DNA from: an uncultured Acetatifactor sp.
Lineage (GTDB): Bacteria; Bacillota; Clostridia; Lachnospirales; Lachnospiraceae
DNA length: 59,464 bases
Assembly (NCBI GenBank): GCA_910589655.1
Contig: CAJUTJ010000132.1
Location: forward strand, 1-59,464
Direction of reading: 5' to 3'
Shown here: positions 16,740 through 25,412 of the stretch, in pieces
Layout: every line of letters starts with the position of its first letter
Position numbering within the stretch: position 1 is the first letter of the stretch
Translations under genes and position numbers: made by a program
The notes under the pieces: model-generated
What the model was told of the DNA's origin: nothing
Database searches by the model: none
The model's input: only the letters and a program-made list of their open reading frames with translations

Positions 16740-17642
16740 ATGCGTTATGAACTGTATGCAGACAGTTTGCTGCTGCTTAATTTTGTCATGAATCTATATC
16801 TGTTGATTCTGGTAGACAGAAGTACCCTTCGCACTGCCACGGGAAGGAGACTTCTTTTGGGGGCGGCATTTGGAGCTGTCTGCTATTTCCTGCCTTTTAT
16901 ATGGGCGGCGCCGCCCGTTTTGAAGCTGTCCGTGGGTTTTCTTGCGGGAACGGCCGGTATGCTGCTTCTGGCGTTTCCGGTGAAGGGGTTCAGAATGTTT
17001 CTGAAGCTGTTAAAATATTTGATGCTGTATTCGGTGGGCATGGGCGGTGGAATGCTGCTTCTGCTCAGGGTGCTGGGACGGCTGGGCATTTCCGCTTCGG
17101 GTATTCTTATCCTGATGGGAACGGGAGGAATCTTGTTTCTGTTTCTGAGGCATTTTTCCACGGAACGCAGCCGGAAACATTACATATGCCGCGCTACTTT
17201 AGTATGCGGGGGCGGCAGCATGACGGTAAATGCACTCATTGATTCCGGCAACAGCCTGACGGAACCCATCAGCGGAAAACCGGTTTCCGTGGTGGATGAA
17301 AAGGTATTAAGAGGAATCCGGAAGGATGAGACATCCGGATACCGTGTCATACCATACCACAGTATCGGCAGAAAGCACGGTATTCTTCAAGGATATCTGC
17401 TGCCGGAGTTACAGCTGGAAATTGACGGCATGGTGAAATGCTTTCATAACGTATATGTTGCGGCGGGCACGGAAGAGATTTCAGACGGCGCAGCGGCGGA
17501 TTCCGTAAAAATGATAATAAATCCCCTCCTTCTCGCAGAAGAGGAGAAGAGGAGGCCGGAGAAACGGCAGAATGAGAGGAATTATGATACTGAAGGTGGC
17601 AATACCGGGCAAAATGCATTTCAAAATGATTCACAGGGATAA
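16740..17642 (+). CDS. spoIIGA: sporulation sigma-E factor-processing peptidase SpoIIGA
   Basis: A 300-residue membrane-bound aspartic protease that cleaves pro-sigma-E in the mother cell after a forespore signal. It opens RYELYADSLLLLNFVMNLYLL and has about five membrane spans, then a cytoplasmic protease domain with the catalytic ALIDSGNSLTEPISGKPV (Asp in DSGN). An in-frame ATG exists at 16722, but it would lie before the predicted transcript start. ATG 16740, about nine bases after AAAAGG, is preferred. Its end overlaps sigE by 59 bases. Confidence 0.93.
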   Translation: MRYELYADSLLLLNFVMNLYLLILVDRSTLRTATGRRLLLGAAFGAVCYFLPFIWAAPPVLKLSVGFLAGTAGMLLLAFPVKGFRMFLKLLKYLMLYSVGMGGGMLLLLRVLGRLGISASGILILMGTGGILFLFLRHFSTERSRKHYICRATLVCGGGSMTVNALIDSGNSLTEPISGKPVSVVDEKVLRGIRKDETSGYRVIPYHSIGRKHGILQGYLLPELQLEIDGMVKCFHNVYVAAGTEEISDGAAADSVKMIINPLLLAEEEKRRPEKRQNERNYDTEGGNTGQNAFQNDSQG

Positions 17643-18321
17643 CCTGTTTCTGGGAAGGACGGGAGAGATCCATTATATAGGCGGAGCGGAGGTGCTTCCG
17701 CCGCCGCTGGAGCTGGAAAAGGAAAATCAGGTTATTTCGGATTTGGGGACGGAATATGAGGAGGAGGCGAAAGCAATCCTGATCGAACATAATCTCCGGC
17801 TGGTCGTATACATAGCAAAAAAGTTCGACAATACGGGTGTGGGGGTGGAAGATCTGATATCCATCGGCACCATAGGGCTGATTAAATCCATCAATACCTT
17901 TAAGCCGGATAAAAACATTAAGCTGGCGACCTATGCTTCCAGATGTATAGAAAACGAAATATTAATGTATCTTCGGAGGAATAATAAGACCAAGCTGGAG
18001 GTATCCATCGACGAACCGCTGAATGTAGACTGGGACGGAAACGAGCTGCTCCTGTCGGATATACTGGGAACGGACGAGGATGTTATATACCGCGATCTGG
18101 AAAGTGAGGTGGAGCGGAAGCTTTTGATGCGCGCCATTAATAAATTATCGGATCGTGAGAAAACCATTATAAAGCTTCGTTTTGGTCTGGGCACTCCGGA
18201 CGGACAGGAGATGACCCAGAAAGAGGTTGCTTCCCTCCTCGGCATATCCCAATCCTACATTTCCAGATTAGAGAAAAAAATTATGCGTCAGCTAAAAAAA
18301 GAGATCAGCAATGATATTTAG
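17584..18321 (+). CDS. sigE: RNA polymerase sporulation sigma factor SigE
   Basis: A sigma-70-family factor that directs early mother-cell transcription. It is made as pro-sigma-E: the N-terminal roughly 35 residues before YIGGAEVLPPPL form the prosequence cleaved by SpoIIGA. Region 2 (NLRLVVYIAKKFDNTGVGVEDLISIGTIG, ATYASRCIENEILMYLRR) and region 4 (EVASLLGISQSYISRLEKKI) match B. subtilis SigE closely. ATG 17572 is an in-frame alternative; 17584 is chosen because AGAGG lies just before it. It overlaps spoIIGA, so the two are translationally coupled. sigG, often next to sigE, is about 34 kb away here on the other strand. Confidence 0.94.
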   Translation: MILKVAIPGKMHFKMIHRDNLFLGRTGEIHYIGGAEVLPPPLELEKENQVISDLGTEYEEEAKAILIEHNLRLVVYIAKKFDNTGVGVEDLISIGTIGLIKSINTFKPDKNIKLATYASRCIENEILMYLRRNNKTKLEVSIDEPLNVDWDGNELLLSDILGTDEDVIYRDLESEVERKLLMRAINKLSDREKTIIKLRFGLGTPDGQEMTQKEVASLLGISQSYISRLEKKIMRQLKKEISNDI

Positions 18322-18429
18322 TCTTTGCAACCGGTGTAAGATAGTATATACTGGTAATAATGAGATTGACGGAAGCGGTAATTTGTACAAGGAATGAAAG
18401 TTTAGAATTTTGCTTTGGAGTTTGCAAAA

Positions 18430-18735
18430 ATGATTCAACGTGATGATATACTATCTATGGAATACCTGAAAAAGACGGAATATACCGGCTGCCATAAGGG
18501 GATGCGGTATCGTTTGGAGGGTGTTCAGGGAGAAGACGGTGAGAAGCAGTTGAAATGTACTGTCTGGCCGGAACCTTTTAATTATTTTAAGACACCCGAG
18601 GAGCGGAAAGAAAGCAAAAATTTCCTGTTCGGGGAAGACGGCGTCATAGATGCGGTTGCATGGATGAACGACAAGCTGTTTCAGGAGAAGGAAAAGTGGG
18701 ATCACGCTTCGGAAAACTGGAACAGCTATGAATAA
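18430..18735 (+). CDS. conserved-looking small protein of unknown function
   Basis: A 101-residue soluble acidic protein, beginning MIQRDDILSMEYLKKTEYTG. It has no signal peptide, membrane span or motif I recognise; a Trp-rich C-terminal half (VAWMNDKLFQEKEKWDHASENW) looks helical. The frame extends to TTG 18415, but that codon is part of the TTGGAG ribosome-binding site for ATG 18430. It follows sigE by 108 bp and could share its expression. Confidence 0.7.
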   Translation: MIQRDDILSMEYLKKTEYTGCHKGMRYRLEGVQGEDGEKQLKCTVWPEPFNYFKTPEERKESKNFLFGEDGVIDAVAWMNDKLFQEKEKWDHASENWNSYE

Positions 18736-18912
18736 GGATTCCGAAGAATGTAAGTAAAAATGTCCGTTTTCCGGGGACTTCTTTTTCCGGAAGACCGGGA
18801 GGATTTAATGCTCCGTCCGGAAAAAGTGTGTCCTGTTGTGCGAAAGACCCGGCATCGAATTCGTGGCGCCGGCTGTGCGGTTTATTTTGATTTTACTGTG
18901 GAGATAAGAAAT

Positions 18913-19458
18913 ATGTTTCATTATATATGTAAAGACCTGATGAATTCTCTAAGGTTTCTGCCTTTTGGGATTTTTGCCGGTCTGGTTTGTCTGCTGTTGT
19001 TTTCCATGTGGAATGCAAGGCGGAAACGCGGGCAGAAGAAGGAAATCCCGGTAGTGGTGTGGACTCTTTTCTTCACCTATCTGGCACTGATACTGATGAT
19101 TACATTATGGTCCAGAGAAAGCGGATCCCAAAAGGGGCTGGATTTAGAGTTGTTTTCCACTTGGGGGATTAATAAGCGGAACAATGCCTATGTGATAGAA
19201 AACGTTCTGCTTTTTATTCCCTATGGCGTTCTGTGCCCGCTGGCGTTTCGTGCTATGGGAAAATTCATAGGCTGTCTGGCCGTGGGAGCGATGACAAGCC
19301 TCAGTGTAGAACTGCTTCAGCTTATCACAGGCAGAGGCTTTTTTCAGATTGACGATATTCTTACAAATATATGCGGTACTGTCATAGGCTTTCTGGTTTT
19401 CTTCTTTTTCCGGCGGATATCCGGAAAGCTGAAAAAGAGACAGGATTCCGGAAAATAA
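18913..19458 (+). CDS. VanZ-like family membrane protein
   Basis: A 181-residue protein with about five membrane spans and the VanZ-family features NVLLFIPYGVLCPLAF, a SVELLQLITGRGFFQIDDILTN stretch and a final GTVIGFLVFFFF span. VanZ itself gives low-level teicoplanin resistance; the function of most relatives is unknown. The frame is open to 18760, but the upstream part is not hydrophobic and has no family match. ATG 18913 has GGAGA about ten bases upstream. It converges with an XRE gene seven bases away. Confidence 0.85.
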   Translation: MFHYICKDLMNSLRFLPFGIFAGLVCLLLFSMWNARRKRGQKKEIPVVVWTLFFTYLALILMITLWSRESGSQKGLDLELFSTWGINKRNNAYVIENVLLFIPYGVLCPLAFRAMGKFIGCLAVGAMTSLSVELLQLITGRGFFQIDDILTNICGTVIGFLVFFFFRRISGKLKKRQDSGK

Positions 19459-19465
19459 AGTTTAG

Positions 19466-19801
19466 TCAGTCCTTTTGAGAGTCCAGCAGGCCTTCCGCGT
19501 AGGAGACCAGCCGGGCTTTATTTTTTGTGCCAAGGCGGCGGTAACAGCGCATCAGATAATCCCGCTGTTCGTCATTGGCATAATATTCGGAATTGTGGGA
19601 TTGTTCCGTAGGAGAGAGTCCCATAATATAATCCATACTTGTGTGAAAAATCTCACTCATTTTGATCAAAGCAGCCAGACTGGGCAGATGCTTTCCGTGT
19701 TCATAAGCACTGATCGTCTCCTGAGTGACACCTAATTCTATGCTGAGCTGCAGCTGGGTAATTCTTTTTTCCTTGCGTAATTCTCTAATTCTATTTGGCA
19801 A
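19466..19801 (-). CDS. XRE-family helix-turn-helix regulator
   Basis: A 111-residue protein with an N-terminal Cro/CI-type helix-turn-helix (residues about 4-60: IRELRKEKRITQLQLSIELG, VTQETISAYEHGKHLPSL) and a short C-terminal helical tail. AAAGGAG precedes the start. A small perfect palindrome (GTATG-A-CATAC at 19832-19842), about 30 bases upstream of the gene, is a possible autoregulatory operator. Targets are unknown; the Tad operon starts divergently 600 bp away. Confidence 0.9.
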   Translation of the reverse strand: MPNRIRELRKEKRITQLQLSIELGVTQETISAYEHGKHLPSLAALIKMSEIFHTSMDYIMGLSPTEQSHNSEYYANDEQRDYLMRCYRRLGTKNKARLVSYAEGLLDSQKD

Positions 19802-20337
19802 ATTATACTCCTTTTATTTCGATTCCGCGAAGTATGACATACCTCTCGTGAAAAGCAATTTACAAATACTTCGGACCGTTTAAGCTTTATACAAAATAGG
19901 CTTAAAAGGTTGTCCTTTATTATAAAGGATAGTATTGTAAAGAATACAGCTTATATCTATGTTTATGCACTGAATATAAGATAGAGACGTAAATAGTATT
20001 TTTTGTGGAAGGGTATAGTTTATAATTGTGGCATAGAGGCTTCCTGCTGCCTGTTTTTTCCTGTTTTCTGTACGGCGCAAAAAATATTATGTGCCGTTTT
20101 GCATTGTTTTGCGCTGTTTTGCGGCTCATCTGCAAAGAATAAATATTTAAGCTCAGAATTTGTAAAAGAATTCGTTCCGCAGTCTGTTGTCTGAGAGTGC
20201 ATTGAATAAGACTGTATAAGATAGTTCTTTTAATTGTCCGGATCTGTTTTGCAAAATGGCGTATATAAAGGATTTGCGGGAAGAAAAGGAGAGAACGGCA
20301 ATAAATGGTATGAACTTATGTCGTATTAAAAATATGG
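19802..20337. other. AT-rich intergenic region between the XRE gene and the Tad operon
   Basis: There is no credible gene in about 535 bp. A palindrome at 19832-19842 may be an operator. A hairpin at 20072-20097 (ACGGCGCA with TGTGCCGT, one mismatch) followed by TTTT may be a weak terminator. GTTTTGC then recurs three times at 10-11-bp spacing (about 20095-20125). The region is AT-rich compared with the flanks. Confidence 0.5.
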
Positions 20338-20366
20338 TTGAAAATTGTGAAAATATAATATATAAT
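20338..20366 (+). promoter_or_regulatory. sigma-A-type promoter of the Tad operon
   Basis: TTGAAA at 20338-20343 and TATAAT at 20361-20366 are 17 bp apart in very AT-rich DNA, and the operon's first ribosome-binding site (ATAGGAGG) follows about 30 bases later. The predicted leader is about 33 bases long. Confidence 0.75.
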
Positions 20367-20405
20367 TATGAAAATACAGGGCAGAACTGTATATAGGAGG
20401 ATTAT

Positions 20406-21452
20406 ATGCTGGTCAGAATAGCGATTGCAGATAAAAATGAAGAGTATTTGGAACGGTTAGTGAGTGTACTGGAAGAATATAAGGACTTGAATCTGTCCGT
20501 GTATACGGACAGGAGCAGCCTTGAGACGGCGTTGACGTCCAGAACTTTTGACATTCTTCTGTTTGAGCCGGAATTATATGACGGACAGACTGCTTTAAAA
20601 AAGGATACATTGGCTGTGATGCTTTGGGATGAGGATAAAGGGATACCGGCAACCTGCCGTGATTTCCGCAAAATCAACAAGTATCAGCGTATCAGCAGTA
20701 TTTATAAACAGGTTTTGGAATTGTATTCCGAGATCTGTCAGGATGTGGGGGAGCTTATTGGAAGACGGCCGGTGGTGTCAGTGGCATTTTATTCTCCGGT
20801 GGGAGGATGCGGAAAAACCACACTGGCATTGACGGCGGCCTCCAAGCTTGCCATGCGCGGGTTTAAGACTTTTTACATAAATTTTGAAGATATTGCTTCA
20901 GAGGACTGTTATCTGCCCCAGACTGCGGAGAAGGGCATCAGTGAACTGGCGGGATTCCTTGGCTCCGGTATTAATTTTCCTATGAAGCTGCAAAGCCTGC
21001 TGCAGACGAAGATGGACAATTTGTTTTATTTGAAGCATTTTGACAGCCCCAACGATATCTACGAAATGACAGAGCAGGAGATAGGAGAGCTGCTTACGGA
21101 AATCAGCCGGTCAGGGCTGTTTGAGTATATCGTGGTGGATATGGGAGTGTCACTGGATGCCAAAACGATGAGTATTTTTGAGCAGATGCAGAAAATCGTT
21201 CTGGTAGAAAAGCCGGATAGCATTGCGGTGCAGAAAATAAAATGTTTCATGGCGCAGACCCATGTCCTGAACGCCTATGGGCAGAAAATGGTGCGGGTGC
21301 TGAACTTCGATAACGGGCGGGGGGCGGACATCAACAGCCGGATTCCCATGGCAGGCAAGGTGGGAGCCGTACAGAATCCCGATTCGGCACAATTGATAAC
21401 TATGTTTTCGGGAAATGCCGGCGTCAGCTTCGTGGATGCGTTATTATCTTGA
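20406..21452 (+). CDS. tadZ: TadZ/CpaE-type pilus assembly ATPase
   Basis: A 348-residue protein with a receiver-like N-terminal domain (about 1-120) and a MinD/ParA-type ATPase domain with the deviant Walker A VGGCGKTT (K137) and a Walker B-like EYIVVDMGVSLD. TadZ/CpaE proteins place the Tad secretion machine at its cell site. It is the first gene of the pilus operon, behind ATAGGAGG. The N-terminal domain seems to lack the full phospho-acceptor set, as is usual for TadZ. Confidence 0.85.
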   Translation: MLVRIAIADKNEEYLERLVSVLEEYKDLNLSVYTDRSSLETALTSRTFDILLFEPELYDGQTALKKDTLAVMLWDEDKGIPATCRDFRKINKYQRISSIYKQVLELYSEICQDVGELIGRRPVVSVAFYSPVGGCGKTTLALTAASKLAMRGFKTFYINFEDIASEDCYLPQTAEKGISELAGFLGSGINFPMKLQSLLQTKMDNLFYLKHFDSPNDIYEMTEQEIGELLTEISRSGLFEYIVVDMGVSLDAKTMSIFEQMQKIVLVEKPDSIAVQKIKCFMAQTHVLNAYGQKMVRVLNFDNGRGADINSRIPMAGKVGAVQNPDSAQLITMFSGNAGVSFVDALLS

Positions 21453-21457
21453 TTTAA

Positions 21458-21491
21458 GTCGCAGCAAAGCTGCGGTATGGAGGTTAGTGTG
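21458..21491 (+). repeat. terminal hairpin module that provides the tadA start
   Basis: GTCGCAGC (21458-21465) pairs with GCTGCGGT (21469-21476, with wobble pairs) around AAA and runs into ATGGAGGTTAGTGTG. The GGAGG (21479-21483) and GTG (21489) are the tadA ribosome-binding site and start codon. The same module stands before the PP2C gene at 34422-34455. Confidence 0.85.
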
Positions 21492-22760
21492 AGAGATTAT
21501 TTTACGGAAGAAACGGTGAAAATCCGGGAGATGATCAGCCGGGATCCTTCCTATTCGGAGCTGTCGGATGAACAGCTGAAGGAGAGGGCGGAGAAAATGA
21601 TGGAGCTGCGCATACGGCAGGCGGAAGAGTCGGAGCCTGATGTGGCGGCATATTATTCTTCTTTATCCTTCCGCACCCGGAGAAGCCTGTCGGACAACGT
21701 ATTCGAGTCCATCAGAGGGCTGGGGATTTTGGGAAAGATTATTGCGGATAAAAGCATTACAGAGGTCATGATTAACGGATATGACACCATATTTGTGGAA
21801 CGTGCCGGGAAATTGGAGCAGATTCCGGAGAAATTTGAGAGTCAGGAGAGGCTGCGGAATATCATTACGAAATTTGTACAGGATATGGGACGTTCGGTAA
21901 GTGAGAGCAATCCCATTGTGGATACCCGTCTGGCGGACGGATCCCGTGTAAATGTAGTGCTGGATCCCATAGCCTTAAACGGTCCCATTGTTACGATCAG
22001 AAGGTTCCCCGAGGAGGGAATGACCATTCAGAAATTAATCGGTTACGGCTCGATCACTCCGGAGGCGGCAGTTTTTCTGCAAAAGCTGGTGAAAGCAAAA
22101 TACAATATTTTTATCAGCGGCGGAACAGGTTCGGGCAAAACGACTTTTTTAAATGCCTTATCCAATTACATACCCCAGACCGAACGTGTCATTACGATAG
22201 AGGACTCCGCGGAGCTGCAGATCCGTCATATCCCGAACTTGGTGCGGCTGGAGACGCGTAACGCCAACTCCTCCGGCACGGGCGGCATTTCCATGAGGGA
22301 TTTGATTAAATCCTCTCTGCGTATGAGACCGGAGCGCATTGTGGTGGGCGAGGTCAGAGGCGAGGAGGCGCTGGATATGCTTCAGGCGATGAACACCGGA
22401 CATGACGGCTCCATCTCCACAGGACATGCCAATTCGGCGGAGGATATGATAAGCCGTCTGGAAACCATGGTGCTCAGCGGCGCCGGAGGTCTGCCGCTGG
22501 AGGCTATCCGGCAGCAGATTGCATCTGCAGTGGACATTATCATCCATTTGTCCAGACTGCGGGACAGCTCCCGTAAGACCATGTCCGTCTCCGAAGTGGT
22601 GGGGCTCAAGGACGGAAAAGTGATTATGAATCCGCTGTTCGAATTTCAGGAGGATGAGAAAACCACGGTGCGTAAGGTATCGGGTTCGCTGAAAAGGACG
22701 GAAAACGAGATGGTTCATCCGGATAAATTTATTGCCAGCGGAATTTATGATTATCTATAA
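21489..22760 (+). CDS. tadA: TadA/CpaF-type pilus assembly secretion ATPase
   Basis: A 423-residue type II/IV secretion ATPase that powers Flp pilus extension and probably retraction. Walker A is GGTGSGKTT (K217), followed by ITIEDSAEL, then the His-box region LRMRPERIVVGEVRGEEALDMLQAMNTGHDGS, typical of CpaF. ATG 21477 also opens the frame but has no ribosome-binding site; GTG 21489 has GGAGG five bases before it, supplied by a repeat element. The last residues are followed by a 450-bp block of repeats before tadB. Confidence 0.95.
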   Translation: MRDYFTEETVKIREMISRDPSYSELSDEQLKERAEKMMELRIRQAEESEPDVAAYYSSLSFRTRRSLSDNVFESIRGLGILGKIIADKSITEVMINGYDTIFVERAGKLEQIPEKFESQERLRNIITKFVQDMGRSVSESNPIVDTRLADGSRVNVVLDPIALNGPIVTIRRFPEEGMTIQKLIGYGSITPEAAVFLQKLVKAKYNIFISGGTGSGKTTFLNALSNYIPQTERVITIEDSAELQIRHIPNLVRLETRNANSSGTGGISMRDLIKSSLRMRPERIVVGEVRGEEALDMLQAMNTGHDGSISTGHANSAEDMISRLETMVLSGAGGLPLEAIRQQIASAVDIIIHLSRLRDSSRKTMSVSEVVGLKDGKVIMNPLFEFQEDEKTTVRKVSGSLKRTENEMVHPDKFIASGIYDYL

Positions 22761-22770
22761 ATGTGTGAAC

Positions 22771-23207
22771 GGAATGAAGATTTTCTAAGGTTGGAAAGAG
22801 GGTGTGTAAACACTCCCTCTTTGTACCTGCATTGTACCCAACCTAAGAAAATCTAAGTCATTCCCAAGGAATGGATTTGCCATTCCTTTAAGAACGCAAG
22901 AACAGCGTTCTTCCGGCCTTGCACCAGTTCATAAATTGTTTGTGCCGCCGATGGCGGCATGTTTGGAAGTGTGAAAGGAATGAAGTTTCTCTAAGGTTGT
23001 AAAGAGGGTGTGTAAACACCCCTCTTTGTACACAACCTAAGAGAAACTAAGTCATTCCTCGAAGAATCGCTGACGCGATTCTTCCCAGACTTGCACCGAT
23101 TCATTGATTGTTTGTGCCGCCGATGGCGGCATGACGGGAAGGTTGAATAAAAATGCGTATTCAACTATTGATTTTGTGCGCGCCGCAGCGCGCAGATGGG
23201 AATAAAA
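22771..23207. repeat. double chained stem-loop element between tadA and tadB
   Basis: Two full units in tandem. Unit 1: long stem 22771-22792 with 22840-22864, hairpins 22866-22888 and 22890-22912, then GCCGCC-GAT-GGCGGC at 22944-22958 running into ATGTTTGGAAGTGTGA. Unit 2: long stem 22977-23000 with 23032-23058, perfect 10-bp hairpin 23061-23084, GCCGCC-GAT-GGCGGC at 23116-23130, TTGAATA/TATTCAA at 23143-23164, and TGCGCGC/GCGCGCA at 23177-23194 running into the tadB start. The long arms read AGATTTTCT/AGAAAATCT in unit 1 and AGTTTCTCT/AGAGAAACT in unit 2, so pairing is kept while sequence changes. There is no gene here. Confidence 0.92.
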
Positions 23208-23966
23208 ATGAATCCCAATATGCCTGTTTATTACAGATGTAACATGAAAAAGGGAGAACATATTCTGGCTTATTTGGTCAGCAGCCTGATTATTGCCGTG
23301 ATCGCGTATCTCTTTTACCATCTTGTTCCCATCTCCGTTTTGGTAGGGCTGGGGGCGGGTTTTTATCTGGAGAAGATCTATGCGGATTCCACCGTGAAAA
23401 AGAGAATGGCGGCACTGCGCCTGCAGTTCAGGGATTTTCTGGAATCTATGAGCGTGGCGGCCAGAGCCGGTAATGTGGAAGTTATGGCGTTAAAGTCGGC
23501 GCTGAAGGATTTGAAAATTTCGTATAGCGCGAAGGCGGATATTGTGAAAGAGGTGGAAAATATTCTCTTACAGTATGAGAAGGGCGGTATAGAGCTGAAA
23601 TACTTGTTTGAAGATTTTGCCAACCGGAGCAATCTGGAGGATATCCGCAGCTTTGCCACTATCTATGCCGTTATAGAGGGGAAAAATGACCGTTTTGGGG
23701 AGATTGTCACTCAGACCTCGGAGATCATCGGGGATAAAATAGAAATAGAGCAGGAAATCCACACGGTCATTGCATCCGCAAAATCGGAGACGAATATGAT
23801 GCTGCTCATGCCCATTGTCATTGTGGTGGCTATGTCCATGATGGGATCGGGCTTTATGGATGCGCTGTTTACCACTTTTGCTGGCCATGCGGCGGCAACG
23901 GTGGCGCTGGTGATTTTCGGAATTTCTTATGTACTGGCATCGAAGGCAAGTAATATCAAAATATAA
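23208..23966 (+). CDS. tadB: TadB-type pilus inner-membrane platform protein
   Basis: A protein of about 252 residues of the T2SS-F family (PF00482-like): two N-terminal membrane spans, a cytoplasmic helical domain (about 65-185: LQFRDFLESMSVAARAGNVEVMALKSA) and two C-terminal spans. With TadC it forms the platform on which TadA pushes pilin into the fibre. The start is uncertain: ATG 23196, 23208 and 23244 are all in frame. ATG 23208 is chosen because GATGGGA lies before it and the same repeat tail precedes the tadV start at the equivalent codon. Confidence 0.85.
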   Translation: MNPNMPVYYRCNMKKGEHILAYLVSSLIIAVIAYLFYHLVPISVLVGLGAGFYLEKIYADSTVKKRMAALRLQFRDFLESMSVAARAGNVEVMALKSALKDLKISYSAKADIVKEVENILLQYEKGGIELKYLFEDFANRSNLEDIRSFATIYAVIEGKNDRFGEIVTQTSEIIGDKIEIEQEIHTVIASAKSETNMMLLMPIVIVVAMSMMGSGFMDALFTTFAGHAAATVALVIFGISYVLASKASNIKI

Positions 23967-23978
23967 AAGTTTAATTTT

Positions 23979-24012
23979 CCGCCAACGGCGGTAAGTCCGG
24001 AAATGTGAAAGG
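23979..24012 (+). repeat. short terminal hairpin module upstream of tadC
   Basis: CCGCC (23979-23983), AAC, GGCGG (23987-23991), then TAAGTCCGGAAATGTGAAAGG. The tail GGAAATGTGA is the same as in the module at 30126-30155. The AAAGG here is the likely ribosome-binding site of tadC. Confidence 0.75.
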
Positions 24013-24024
24013 TATGGTTTTGAT

Positions 24025-25071
24025 ATGATAATTTGTATGGCGGCAGCTACAGTCGGTTTATTGTTTTTCCTGTTTCTGTTTTTATCGGCGGATGAAAATA
24101 TTATGGGCGCTATCATCACGTGCCGTAAAGAGACAGAGACGGAAAATATAAAGAAGACACAGATTGAATTAGATCTGATCGTGGACTACATGAAACGGAC
24201 GAAGGATCTGAAAGACAAGGAACGTGTCAAGCGGGCCAGAGAGCTGAAAAAGAATCTGGAACCGGCTCAGAAAAAGCTGGCGCGTCTGGAAAAAGGGAAG
24301 GCCGGCATGGGGGACATTATTCCCATTGCAGGCTATAGGATGATGCAGTTATTGCATTGGGACGGCAGGAACGATACGGTAAAAAAGCTGTACAATCAGT
24401 GTGTCCAATTCAAGGAAAAGCGAGAAGCCATGAATTACACTTACTACATTCTCGGCGCCCTGATAGGCTACGGAATTCTGGGAGGGGTATGCTTCTTTGC
24501 CGCATTGGGATTAACGCTTGCCATGGGACTGGGCATCAAGGCGGTAATTTTCTCCGTAGTGGTGTTGGTTCTCTTTGCAATGGCGGGATATGTGCCCTAT
24601 GACAATGTAAATATCATTGTCAGAAACCGGAAAGAGGAGATTGAGAATCAGTTTCCTCAGGTGGTGTCCAAGCTCACGCTCCTGACAGTGGCGGGTATGG
24701 AGGTTAATCAGGCTTGGAAGCTGACAAGCGGAAGCGGAGTGGGTGTGCTCTATCAGGAGATGGAGAGAGTGCTGGTGGACTTGAACAATAATGTGCCTCC
24801 CACGGAAGCCTACAGCAAGTTTATTACCCGATGCAATAATCCCTACACAACCAAGCTTGCCACGGCGGTTATTCAGAATGCTTCCAAGGGAAATGCCGAG
24901 ATCGTAAATCTGTTCCGCCGGCTGAACAGCGAGAGCTGGCTGGAGCACAAACACAGCGCAAGACGGCGGGGGGAGCAGATTTCTTCCAAGCTATTGGTGC
25001 CCACCCTTTTGATGTTTGCGGGGATTATTATTTTGGTTATTGTTCCGGTGATGACGGGCTTCAGTTTCTAG
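24025..25071 (+). CDS. tadC: TadC-type pilus inner-membrane platform protein
   Basis: A 348-residue T2SS-F-family protein with an N-terminal span, a charged cytoplasmic segment rich in Lys/Glu (about 30-95), paired central spans, the FPQVVSKLTLLTVAGMEVNQAW cytoplasmic domain and a last span (LLVPTLLMFAGIIILVIVPV). It is the partner of TadB. ATG 24025 has AAAGG about 12 bases upstream. Confidence 0.85.
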   Translation: MIICMAAATVGLLFFLFLFLSADENIMGAIITCRKETETENIKKTQIELDLIVDYMKRTKDLKDKERVKRARELKKNLEPAQKKLARLEKGKAGMGDIIPIAGYRMMQLLHWDGRNDTVKKLYNQCVQFKEKREAMNYTYYILGALIGYGILGGVCFFAALGLTLAMGLGIKAVIFSVVVLVLFAMAGYVPYDNVNIIVRNRKEEIENQFPQVVSKLTLLTVAGMEVNQAWKLTSGSGVGVLYQEMERVLVDLNNNVPPTEAYSKFITRCNNPYTTKLATAVIQNASKGNAEIVNLFRRLNSESWLEHKHSARRRGEQISSKLLVPTLLMFAGIIILVIVPVMTGFSF

Positions 25072-25123
25072 TCTGCCGGATTGATAATAATAGACTGACT
25101 TTTGACGCGAGGGAGGTGAAAAT

Positions 25124-25366
25124 ATGTTAAATACATTGGATCGTCTTTATATCGGTGCACAGATTAAGAAGAAAGCTTTTATCGAGAACTTTAAGAAGGA
25201 TGAGAGCGGTGTGTCGAACTTTGTGGCTACGGTACTGCTGATATTGATGGTAGTGCTCATCGGTGCGGCTGTCTGGGGATTTTTGGGCGGCTATTTTCAG
25301 GAGTTGTTTGACAGAATTAAGGGTCAGGACAGCGCGTACCAGAACAGTATTTCAAGTCCGTATTAA
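25124..25366 (+). CDS. Flp-like type IVb pilin
   Basis: An 80-residue prepilin: a 29-residue basic leader ending KKDESG, then a hydrophobic helix VSNFVATVLLILMVVLIGAA. Cleavage by TadV after that Gly would leave about 50 residues, the normal size of Flp pilins. The Glu at mature position 5 of classic pilins is replaced by Val, as in Flp1-like proteins. The ribosome-binding site is very strong (GGGAGGTG), fitting a highly expressed structural subunit. It sits directly after tadC. Confidence 0.88.
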   Translation: MLNTLDRLYIGAQIKKKAFIENFKKDESGVSNFVATVLLILMVVLIGAAVWGFLGGYFQELFDRIKGQDSAYQNSISSPY

Positions 25367-25412
25367 TAAAACAAAGCGCTTATTATGTTTTGAAAAAGGG
25401 GGAGGCATAGCG

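Noticed and set aside
20309..20392. Small frames just before tadZ
   Set aside because: They cover the -35/-10 promoter and have no suitable ribosome-binding site.
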